Of a stretch of 64,000 nt of DNA, positions 55,600-63,658 are shown piece after piece. The DNA is from Arcticibacter tournemirensis (GTDB taxonomy: Bacteria > Bacteroidota > Bacteroidia > Sphingobacteriales > Sphingobacteriaceae), in the NCBI RefSeq assembly GCF_006716645.1, contig NZ_VFPL01000001.1, positions 2,914,001-2,978,000 on the forward strand. The letters are read 5' to 3'. Both the position numbers and the translations under genes were made by a program. The notes beneath the pieces were generated by a model, which made no database searches, had not been told where the DNA came from, and saw only the letters and a list, made by a program, of their open reading frames with translations. How positions within the stretch are numbered: the first letter of the stretch is position 1; every line of letters starts with the position of its first letter.

Positions 55600-58500
55600 A
55601 TGAAAAAATATATGTATGCGCTTGTGCTGAGTTTATTTGCGTCCGGAACAATTGCCCAGGGTTACCGGCAAAGAATGTTGTCGGCGATCGATCTGGGGTC
55701 TTACTCCGATCTCTTCACCTGTAACAGCACAAAGAATACCGGGGATTATACAAACGACTACACTCACCTTGAGTATAATTACTCGACGGGCGAATATTAT
55801 AACAATGATCCGCCAGCAAGGGATATCTTTTATAGACTGACAATTACTACAAAGTCGATGGACCTGTATATTAGCAATAACGGAAGTTCATTTACGGCAG
55901 GCTCGGTTATCTATTTGCTTGACGCTACAGGAAAAGAGTTATGGTACTATAGATCTTATAGTCAGAATGACAGGAACTCCTTTGTATATCCTGTCCAGCC
56001 AGGGACATATTACATTGTTACTGAAGCTATCACTTACGAGGGAAGCACGAACGATATAGGGCTAATTAAAACCAGCGTTGAAGGTAAAGCGAGGAGAACA
56101 GGAGAGGATTTTTTCTATCCGGCTGGCCTGGGTACGTTCAGTTCAAATTTCACTGCCTCACATACAATTGGTCCTGATGACATCAGACAGTATAAATGTG
56201 ACTTTAAAGATGGTTCCGAATTAGATGCCTATAGCGACAGGCGCGATCTTGTACACCAGTTCACCATTACTAAACCCATGGATATAAGTCTCGACAATAT
56301 CGGATCGGTGAGGATTGAATCAATGAGTACGGCTTACATGAAGATTATTTCAGCATTGGGGGATACTATCAGGGAACAATCAATTGACAATTTTTACTAT
56401 TCTAACCGAAAGTTCAATTACGAACTTGCTGCAGGAACTTATACGGTCTATTCCAAGTTCACAATGGGGCAGTATAGCGACGCCAAATACGTGCTGAATC
56501 TTACAGGCAAGGACCTATTACCCGGTTCATCACCATTAAGTCCGATTGATATAGGCAGTAAACAAGCCAGCTTTACCTATAGTCAAACCCAAAATACCAG
56601 TTTGTTCAGCAGAAGCAAGGTTGTTACGAAGTCGGGAAATGAAGTTTTTTATAAATTGACATTGACGGTCCCGATGGAAATAACAGTGGATAACTGTGGT
56701 TCAGCGGTCGCGGACACTTATCTACAAGTGCAATCCGAGGATAAGAATCAATACTATACCAACGATACGTATACCGGCAGCGGGGCTTGCGCGAATACGC
56801 AAAATGCATACATTAAAATTCTGGCACTGTTACCCGGGACTTACTATATCGTCTCTGATGGCGCACAGAACGGTAATATAACTACTACTATTAAAGGAAC
56901 TACCCTTGGCGCTATGGGCGACAAACTGATCACAGCCATTGATGCAGGAACGCACGAAGTTGGATTTAATTTTACAGATACGAAGAATACGGCTTCAGAA
57001 TTCACGAATCAATTTGCAGGGAAACTTACGAACGACGTATACTATAAATTTACTCTTACAGACTCGATGGATATCACGGTGAGCCACTGCGGATCTGCCA
57101 CCCCAGATACCTATATGAGCATTCTGAATGCAGGTGGTACAGTGGTGTACACTAACGACAACTATACAGGAGAGGGAAAGTGTACAAATACCGGAAACGC
57201 AGTGATAAAAGTCAGCAAAATGCCTAAAGGGGTTTACTATGTTGTTTCTGAAGGAAATTCACAGAACGGCCTTATCACGACTACCATTGAAGGAAGTAGC
57301 GCCTACGGTAATATCCATACCACCAAAGGGCAGCCACACGTCATCACTCTTACTCCCACTGTAGAAGCGGGTAATCTTGAAATCCTTGATGCGAAGCAAT
57401 TACACCGAAATGTTCAGTATTTTGATTATTTCGGGTATCCAACGGTGAACATAGAGCTTGATGTAGCTCCGTTGGGCGGCGACCGGGTAACACTTCAGGA
57501 AACGGATGGCCTTTTCAGGAAGTCAAAAGGCTGGTTGCCTATAGCTAAAAATACAAATGGAGGAGTATTCTTGACCCCTGAAGAGATCAAACAGGCGGCT
57601 AAAATAACGACGACCTATGGAATCGATCAGCGTCCCTACAGCCAGACGATCTATGACGGATCTCCTCTGGACCTCGTTGTGGAGCAATTCGGACCGGGTA
57701 ATGACTGGTTTAGTAATGGCCGTTCCGTGAAAACCGACCGGTGGGCGAACTTCGGTACATCTGGCATATTATCTTGTGCCAGGTATACGTTGGGTGGAAC
57801 CTATACTGCTCCGACGCTCATAAAGACCGGTTATTATGCCGACTACGAACTATATGTAACCAGAACAACAGACGAGGACAATCACGTGGGTTATGAATTT
57901 AAAGACAAGGCGGGGCGTATGCTCCTTTCGCGCAGGATGAACGGAGCGACACCGCATGATACGTATTACGTTTATGACGACTATGGCAACCTGACTTTCG
58001 TTATACCTCCGCTTGCTTCGGATATACTGACGGCCACCAATACCGCATGGGATGAAGCGACATCAGCCGTCAAGAACTACGCCTATATGTACAAATACGA
58101 TGGCTATAACCGCTGCATTTTTAAAAAACTGCCAGGTGCCGAACCCGTTTATTCCATCTACGATAAAGCCGACCGCCTGATCTATACCCAGGATGGCGAA
58201 CAAAGGGCCAAGCCGACACCCGAATGGACGTTTACCATACCGGACGCATTCGGGCGTGCAGCATTAAGCGGCAGGTGCGTCAACAGCCTGAACTACCTGG
58301 CAAACCCTCTTGGCGATATACTGGTAAAAGCGGAATACACAGGGGGAACGAACGCATCCATGGGGTATACCGTTTCAGGCGTAACCCTGGCAAATCCGAT
58401 AGTCTTATCAGCTAACTATTACGATAACTATGCATTTCTGAACACCAATGGCATAAACGATGGGGCTTATCTTCCTGAAGCCGGCTTCGGCACACCGTAT

Positions 58501-60546
58501 CCTGGTTCAAAAGGTTTGCTGACCGGCACCCTGATCGCACAGCTGGAACCCGGTGGAGCGGTCAGCAGCGACTATCTCTATTCGGTTAAGTATTACGATA
58601 ATCGTGGCCGGGTCATACAGGTAGCTGAAAAAGTGACTAGCGGGACAAGCCGGTTGAACACTAACTATGATTTCGCAGGTAATCCCTTGCTGGTGAAGGA
58701 GAGGCAGTCTGTCCATGGCCTGCAGACGGATATTCAAACTGCCTATACCTATGATCACGCAGGACGGCGCTTGTCTGAAAAAGTAAGCGTGAATGGCGTT
58801 GAACAGGCAGCCATCACCTATACCCACGATGAGGTGGGTCGTCTGGCAAGTCAGAAATATGCAAAAGGCACGTGGTCCACTACCGAAACGATGGGCTATA
58901 ACATCCGGAGCTGGCTGACGGAAAAAGCAAGTCCCTATTTCTCCATGCAGCTCCGTTACAATAATGTCCTATTGCCTGCTTCCAAAAAGAATTACGGAGG
59001 GGGAATCAGTGAGTGGACATGGCAGCACAGCGGTGGCACTAATAATATGTATAGTCTGCAATACGACGATGCAGACAGGCTTACCGGTGCGCGACAGTAT
59101 GTAGCCAGTGGTTCTAGCTGGGCTAGTGCGCCAAGTCATTACAGTGAAAACGGGATCAGCTATGACAAAAACGGCAACATCCTGACCCTGCAGCGATCGG
59201 CCGGAGGAAACACGATCGACAACCTGACCTACAACTATGACGGTAACCGGTTGTCGGCGTTGACTGAATCGGTCGCCTCGCCGGGTGCTGCGGATATCCT
59301 AATACAGGGAAGCAGCCCTCAGGGAACGTATAATTACAACGCCAACGGCAACATGGTATACGACAGCCGGAAAAACTCGACATACGGCTATAATATCCTT
59401 AACTTAACCGACATGGTGAAGCAGGGCCAAACCGTAAAAGCGACCTATAAGTGGTCCGCTACTGGGGCGAAGCTCAGCGTACGCGATGGAACAGGAACCA
59501 ACGGGTTAGACTATGCAGGTTCAGTAGTATATGCAAAGAGCGCCTCGGGCATGACTGTAGATGCTATTCACTTCGATCATGGAGTGATCAGGAAGCAAGC
59601 CGACGGGTATATGGTAAACTATTTCCTCAATGACCATCTGGGAAGTACCCGCGTGGTTGTCGATGGTAATGGAACATTACTTGAGAGAAACGATTACTAT
59701 CCTTTTGGAGCCAGACACAAGAGGAACGATTATCTTGCCAGTGACAATAGGTACAAGTATAACGGCAAGGAGGAGCAGGTGGTAGGAGATGTTGGGTTCC
59801 TGGATTACGGAGCAAGAATGTACGATGCGACGATTGGGAGGTGGAATGTGGTGGATCCCTTGGCTGAGAAAAGTAGAAGATATTCCTTTTACGTCTATGG
59901 TAATGATAATCCTATTCGGTTTATCGACCCTGATGGAAAGGCAGTAATCAATATAAATGGAGGCGTGACATATACCGGGGAAGATGCAAAACTAGCATTC
60001 GCTGCCTATAAAAGAGCTAATGAAAACGGAGATTTTAAAATACATTTTGTGAAAGAAATGGACACTCCCAATATTTATCGACATACCTTAAATTCATTTA
60101 GATTAGGCAAACCTCAAGTATTGCATTATGATTCAGATAAAAAAAGAAGGACAAAGCGTCGTTATCAAGCTACCCAAAGTTATTTACCCAAACCGGGTAT
60201 GCAGAGGGATGAATATCCCTACGCATCGACATTTGAAGGAGGGGCTGGCGCCAATGTCGCTTATGTCCCATCTATCGAGAACAGCAGGCAAGGACAGTCC
60301 TTAGCAAATTTATATAGTGACATGAATCAAGGGGAGGCATTTCTAGTACTCCCTGTACCCAAAGGCAAAGAGCCGGATGCCTCTCCCGATCCAGTACCGG
60401 TTCCTTTTCCCGTTCCAGTGCTCAGAGCAACACCTAAAGCAGTGCCATCTTTATTGAATAGGATTTTAATGCGTGTCTTGCCCATGCCAATTCTGAATTT
60501 GCCTGAATATCAGCAAGTAAATCAAGATAATAACAATGAAGGATAG
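55600..60546 (+). CDS. RHS polymorphic toxin with C-terminal NucA/NucB-type DNase
   Basis: A 1648-residue secreted RHS protein. A signal peptide (FASGTIAQG) precedes three or four repeated beta-sandwich domains (about 30-575; for example DVYYKFTLTDSMDITVSHCG and VFYKLTLTVPMEITVDNCG). A Bacteroidota RHS N-region (IEILDAKQ-like segments, about 590-700) and YD repeats (about 770-1340) follow. The RHS core (about 1344-1443) has NDHLGSTRVVVDGNG, NDYYPFGARHKRNDYLASDN, RYKYNGKE, LDYGARMYDATIGRWNVVD and RFIDPDGKAV. The variable tip (about 1446-1648) contains RDEYPYASTFEGGAGANV (Asp and Glu at 1537-1538) and YVPSIENSRQGQSLANLYS, the NucA/NucB deoxyribonuclease signature. The tip ends with a Pro-rich tail. 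Confidence 0.88.
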   Translation: MKKYMYALVLSLFASGTIAQGYRQRMLSAIDLGSYSDLFTCNSTKNTGDYTNDYTHLEYNYSTGEYYNNDPPARDIFYRLTITTKSMDLYISNNGSSFTAGSVIYLLDATGKELWYYRSYSQNDRNSFVYPVQPGTYYIVTEAITYEGSTNDIGLIKTSVEGKARRTGEDFFYPAGLGTFSSNFTASHTIGPDDIRQYKCDFKDGSELDAYSDRRDLVHQFTITKPMDISLDNIGSVRIESMSTAYMKIISALGDTIREQSIDNFYYSNRKFNYELAAGTYTVYSKFTMGQYSDAKYVLNLTGKDLLPGSSPLSPIDIGSKQASFTYSQTQNTSLFSRSKVVTKSGNEVFYKLTLTVPMEITVDNCGSAVADTYLQVQSEDKNQYYTNDTYTGSGACANTQNAYIKILALLPGTYYIVSDGAQNGNITTTIKGTTLGAMGDKLITAIDAGTHEVGFNFTDTKNTASEFTNQFAGKLTNDVYYKFTLTDSMDITVSHCGSATPDTYMSILNAGGTVVYTNDNYTGEGKCTNTGNAVIKVSKMPKGVYYVVSEGNSQNGLITTTIEGSSAYGNIHTTKGQPHVITLTPTVEAGNLEILDAKQLHRNVQYFDYFGYPTVNIELDVAPLGGDRVTLQETDGLFRKSKGWLPIAKNTNGGVFLTPEEIKQAAKITTTYGIDQRPYSQTIYDGSPLDLVVEQFGPGNDWFSNGRSVKTDRWANFGTSGILSCARYTLGGTYTAPTLIKTGYYADYELYVTRTTDEDNHVGYEFKDKAGRMLLSRRMNGATPHDTYYVYDDYGNLTFVIPPLASDILTATNTAWDEATSAVKNYAYMYKYDGYNRCIFKKLPGAEPVYSIYDKADRLIYTQDGEQRAKPTPEWTFTIPDAFGRAALSGRCVNSLNYLANPLGDILVKAEYTGGTNASMGYTVSGVTLANPIVLSANYYDNYAFLNTNGINDGAYLPEAGFGTPYPGSKGLLTGTLIAQLEPGGAVSSDYLYSVKYYDNRGRVIQVAEKVTSGTSRLNTNYDFAGNPLLVKERQSVHGLQTDIQTAYTYDHAGRRLSEKVSVNGVEQAAITYTHDEVGRLASQKYAKGTWSTTETMGYNIRSWLTEKASPYFSMQLRYNNVLLPASKKNYGGGISEWTWQHSGGTNNMYSLQYDDADRLTGARQYVASGSSWASAPSHYSENGISYDKNGNILTLQRSAGGNTIDNLTYNYDGNRLSALTESVASPGAADILIQGSSPQGTYNYNANGNMVYDSRKNSTYGYNILNLTDMVKQGQTVKATYKWSATGAKLSVRDGTGTNGLDYAGSVVYAKSASGMTVDAIHFDHGVIRKQADGYMVNYFLNDHLGSTRVVVDGNGTLLERNDYYPFGARHKRNDYLASDNRYKYNGKEEQVVGDVGFLDYGARMYDATIGRWNVVDPLAEKSRRYSFYVYGNDNPIRFIDPDGKAVININGGVTYTGEDAKLAFAAYKRANENGDFKIHFVKEMDTPNIYRHTLNSFRLGKPQVLHYDSDKKRRTKRRYQATQSYLPKPGMQRDEYPYASTFEGGAGANVAYVPSIENSRQGQSLANLYSDMNQGEAFLVLPVPKGKEPDASPDPVPVPFPVPVLRATPKAVPSLLNRILMRVLPMPILNLPEYQQVNQDNNNEG

Positions 60547-60548
60547 AC

Positions 60549-61097
60549 GTGATATCACATTTGAAAATTCCGGTTTTACACTTGTTAATTCTTTTTATTA
60601 ATAACTGTCATAATACTAAAATGAGTAATAATATTAAATACAAACTTGATTTTTATACAGAATACAACCAGTTTTATATCGTTGATAAAAACGTCGGACC
60701 AGATTTAGAATCATCCGGCCTTTGGACGGACATTTCAGTATTTGAACGATTGGGGATCGCGGAGGGAACCGTAGGAGTTTACACAGAGTGTTATGGACCG
60801 GTTAAAGGAGACTTGGAGTTATTAAAGGAATCTAGAAAGGAGGTTGATTATAAAAAATATGATCATATTGTAGAGTGTGGATTGAACATCTCTTCGGGAT
60901 TCTTACAGATATTAGATTGCCCCACATCTAGAGTGCAATTAGAATTGAAAGTACCATCTGGGAAATACGCCGTGCGTGTTTATTCTTTGAATTTAGGCAG
61001 TGTGAAAGGGGATGAAGGAGAAGATTTTTATAAGATAGAAATGTGGCCTGAAAAAAAGATTATGAATCCTAAAGTCCTTAAGCAATATAGGCCTTAG
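60549..61097 (+). CDS. ComJ-like immunity protein for the RHS-NucA toxin
   Basis: A 182-residue protein starting (GTG) two bases after the toxin stop; AAGGA sits five bases upstream. YNQFYIVDKN and GLWTDISVFERLGIAEG, then VPSGKYAVRVYSL and EDFYKIEMWP, match the pattern I recall for ComJ (YHQFTVFQK, WTDEAIEKGYAAADG, LPKGDYQLTCWTVPA), the inhibitor of the competence nuclease NucA in Bacillus subtilis. The N-terminus (HLLILFINNCHNTK) looks like a signal with a possible lipid Cys at residue 20; ATG at 60621 would remove it. The match to ComJ is from memory and partial, but its position behind a NucA-type tip supports it strongly. Confidence 0.75.
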   Translation: MISHLKIPVLHLLILFINNCHNTKMSNNIKYKLDFYTEYNQFYIVDKNVGPDLESSGLWTDISVFERLGIAEGTVGVYTECYGPVKGDLELLKESRKEVDYKKYDHIVECGLNISSGFLQILDCPTSRVQLELKVPSGKYAVRVYSLNLGSVKGDEGEDFYKIEMWPEKKIMNPKVLKQYRP

Positions 61098-61220
61098 CAT
61101 ATCTTAAATAAGCTTTTTCCCTTGCATTCAAAGAGATGTTTTGCAGAATCGATGGTGTACGAAGTTGACGAATCGAATAGGATCAATGTCATCTGCAATT
61201 TGATACGGTGAGGTTATAAG

Positions 61221-61277
61221 GGAGCGATACATAAAAGAAATGATTACCTGGCCAGTGATAATAGGCATAAGTGCAAA
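61221..61277 (+). pseudogene. RHS core remnant
   Basis: A 57-base scrap reading approximately HKRNDYLASDNRHKCKD; 23 bases (AGAAATGATTACCTGGCCAG and on) are identical to the orphan RHS core at about 62250. It marks a former RHS-tip junction upstream of the lipoprotein gene at 61317. Confidence 0.75.
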
Positions 61278-61316
61278 GATGTAGTAAGAAATACTACCAG
61301 TTTATAAAATTATACA

Positions 61317-61907
61317 ATGAAGATGTTGAAAAACGTTAATGGGGAATTAGTAATAAACCTTAATCACAATATACTGTATTTGATTTATGTATTGCTGTTC
61401 GGTATGCTTTTATCGTGCAGTGGGCCGAGCCCAGTTTATGTAGTTTCAAAAGAGGACAGCCTTAATATTAAAAAGAATACTGACCAATCCGGAGTGGTAT
61501 TGATGCCTCCTAAAGTTAAATATGCTGTCTATACATTTCTCGTCGATTCTACTGATAATGTTTATTTTTATTCTTTTCCTGAAGAAAAGCCAAGTGTAGG
61601 AGTTTCTGATGATGAAGAACCGGAGTTTATAGGATTGATGCCTAATCATGTTTTTTGTATTCCCAATGGATCAGAAAGGATTTTTTTTGAAACAAATGTA
61701 TTATTTCAAAAAGGTTCAAGGCGGATTAAAGATGTAATATTAGCTTCTTTTAAAGATACAATTAGTATTGACTTTCTTAAATATTTAAAATCCATATCAT
61801 CTGATAAATCTAACAGGGTTTCTTTTGCGATTAGGTTGGCACTTCCCGAAGAAAGAGATGTTCTAAAACATAAAATCAACGGAATATACTACGAACCTAG
61901 GAAGTAA
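61317..61907 (+). CDS. Lipoprotein, candidate orphan immunity protein
   Basis: A 196-residue predicted lipoprotein (hydrophobic LIYVLLFGMLLSCSGPSP, Cys at residue 34). Beta-rich mid-section (VKYAVYTFLVDSTDNVYFYS) and a C-terminal helix-strand tail; no family recognised. It lies behind the RHS remnant at 61221-61277 and ahead of the orphan RHS core at 62007, the place where immunity genes of displaced tips occur. Function as immunity is inferred from position only. Confidence 0.55.
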   Translation: MKMLKNVNGELVINLNHNILYLIYVLLFGMLLSCSGPSPVYVVSKEDSLNIKKNTDQSGVVLMPPKVKYAVYTFLVDSTDNVYFYSFPEEKPSVGVSDDEEPEFIGLMPNHVFCIPNGSERIFFETNVLFQKGSRRIKDVILASFKDTISIDFLKYLKSISSDKSNRVSFAIRLALPEERDVLKHKINGIYYEPRK

Positions 61908-62006
61908 GACAATATGAACACATGCAAGATTCTATGATCTGACAATTGAAAGTGTAATGCGATAGGAGGGGAAGCTCAGAAGGAGGAAAATATAGTCCGG
62001 TTCTGA

Positions 62007-63125
62007 AAGCTCAACGGAGCGGTAACCCGCGGTTTCGACTATGCAGGTTCAGTGGTATATGTTAAGAACGCCTCGGGCGCCAATGTAGATGCTATTCATT
62101 TTGACCATGGAGTGATTAGAAAGCAGGCCGACGGGTACATGGTGAACTATTTCCTCAATGACCATCAGGGCAGTACCCGCGTCGTGGTAGACGGCAATGA
62201 CGCAGTGCTGGAGAAAAACGATTACTATCTGTTCGGGGCGAGACATGAGAGAAATGATTACCTGGCCAGTGACAACCGCTACAAGTACAACAGTAAGGAA
62301 GAACAGATAGTGGGCGATGTGGGGTTTCTGGATTACGGAGCAAGGATGTATGATGCGGAGATAGCAAGGTGGAATGCGGTTGATCCATTGGCGGAGAAGG
62401 GTTTCAGACTTAGTCCGTACGTTTATTGTAACAATAATCCAATCAGATTTCTAGATCCAGACGGAAGATGGTTTGACGATGATAATGAAGAAACAGCTGA
62501 AGAGCTTGAAAAGAAAATCGATAAGCGTACGAAGAAGTTACTCAAACAAATCGCGCGTTTAGAAAAAAACGGGAAGGATGTAGGAGATCGCCGAGAGAGA
62601 ATTAGCGAGTTAAATAAATCAAAATCTGATATTGCTGCAATGAGAGATGATAAAGTTCATGAATTCCGATACGCTTTAACTCCAGATAACAGGCCTTTAA
62701 CAACGCCTCAAAACGATGGTAGTGTTGTTACGATGTATCATGATGGTACAACGGGTTCAATGCTTCACGAAACCAGACACGGAGGACAGGTAGTGACAGG
62801 AGAAATAAATTTTGTTAAGGCGAGCGATGGAGCGTGGATACCTGGGAGTGAGTATGGGGTAAATGACGAAATGAGTTCTTATAAAGCTCAATATTCTTAT
62901 AATGGTTCGTTAGACTATGAAATACATGCTGGAGTTATTGATCCGAAGTTTTTTCCCGTATTATTACAATTTGGGGGACAAAGCTTGGCAAGGAGAAGTA
63001 TAACAAATATAAATCAAATTACTCCCGCTGTAATTAATAGCATGGGAGAAGGTTCAATATTTGTTGGGCAAAAATATGTTTATCCGGCTCAGTTCATAAA
63101 ACCGAAACAATGGAACTCAAACTAG
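62007..63125 (+). CDS. Orphan RHS core fused to an HExxH metallopeptidase-like tip
   Basis: A promoterless-looking gene fragment. RHS homology begins in frame at about 62007 (after TGA at 62004-62006), with GTG at 62052 as the first start codon (357 residues). It contains the core (NDHQGSTRVVVDGND, RYKYNSKE, LDYGARMYDAEIARWNAVD, RFLDPDGRWF) at about 80-85% DNA identity to the full gene, then a basic coiled-coil stretch and a toxin-like domain with MLHETRHGGQVVTGE (His239-Glu240-x2-His243) and a later Glu273 (NDEMSSYKAQYSYNG), a zincin-type metal site. Without the shell it would be silent until recombined into the full RHS gene. Confidence 0.75.
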   Translation, partial: KLNGAVTRGFDYAGSVVYVKNASGANVDAIHFDHGVIRKQADGYMVNYFLNDHQGSTRVVVDGNDAVLEKNDYYLFGARHERNDYLASDNRYKYNSKEEQIVGDVGFLDYGARMYDAEIARWNAVDPLAEKGFRLSPYVYCNNNPIRFLDPDGRWFDDDNEETAEELEKKIDKRTKKLLKQIARLEKNGKDVGDRRERISELNKSKSDIAAMRDDKVHEFRYALTPDNRPLTTPQNDGSVVTMYHDGTTGSMLHETRHGGQVVTGEINFVKASDGAWIPGSEYGVNDEMSSYKAQYSYNGSLDYEIHAGVIDPKFFPVLLQFGGQSLARRSITNINQITPAVINSMGEGSIFVGQKYVYPAQFIKPKQWNSN

Positions 63126-63127
63126 TC

Positions 63128-63568
63128 ATGCGGAAAGCGTCTATATTTATATCATCTTCATTGATGCTTGTGTTGATCTCTTGTGGTTCTGAAAAAATAA
63201 TAATTTCACATTGGTATGGATTTTCAGACTCTCCATCGCGAAGTATTCAATTGGCTTTTTCATCAGATTCAACCTTCAAACTCATAAATGCGGTTTCTGG
63301 AAATTTAGCCTTTTCTGTATCGGGGCAGTGGAGAAAAATTGATCACCGGACGTTTATACTTATTAATCCCAATGCAAAAGTTCATGGAGCAGCAGGTCCG
63401 CAAGCATATAAAACAGAGGAGAATATAGATGAAATTCTTGCTAGTACAGATCATCGTTATATATTCCCCAGCATAGGGATTGATACGATCGTCTTTTCAG
63501 AGCATTATAAAAGATTTGATTTAAAGGGATACCCGTTTGTTATAGGTAGAAGAATTAAATCCAATTGA
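63128..63568 (+). CDS. Lipoprotein, candidate immunity for the HExxH tip
   Basis: A 146-residue lipoprotein (signal SSLMLVLISCGSEK, Cys at residue 19) starting three bases after the tip's stop codon; an in-frame ATG at 63110 inside the toxin gene is less likely. The body is beta-rich (SIQLAFSSDSTFKLINAVSG, FSVSGQWRKIDHRTFILI) with no recognised family. Immediate coupling to the HExxH tip is the typical toxin-immunity order. Confidence 0.6.
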   Translation: MRKASIFISSSLMLVLISCGSEKIIISHWYGFSDSPSRSIQLAFSSDSTFKLINAVSGNLAFSVSGQWRKIDHRTFILINPNAKVHGAAGPQAYKTEENIDEILASTDHRYIFPSIGIDTIVFSEHYKRFDLKGYPFVIGRRIKSN

Positions 63569-63618
63569 TGATTATGTTGCTTCCTACCACTGAATAGTGA
63601 ATGCTATATGACGCCTGC

Positions 63619-63658
63619 AAAACGATTACTATCCGTTCTGAGCGAGACATAAGAAATG
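63619..63658 (+). pseudogene. Third RHS core remnant
   Basis: About 40 bases match the RHS core segment encoding NDYYPFGARH (AACGATTACTATCCGTTCTG) with a single-base loss. The ATG of the next lipoprotein arises within the fragment's end. Confidence 0.7.

Noticed and set aside
59627-59815. Minus-strand open frames opposite the RHS cores (also 62155-62388)
   Set aside because: They mirror the conserved RHS core in the other strand and arise from its base composition.
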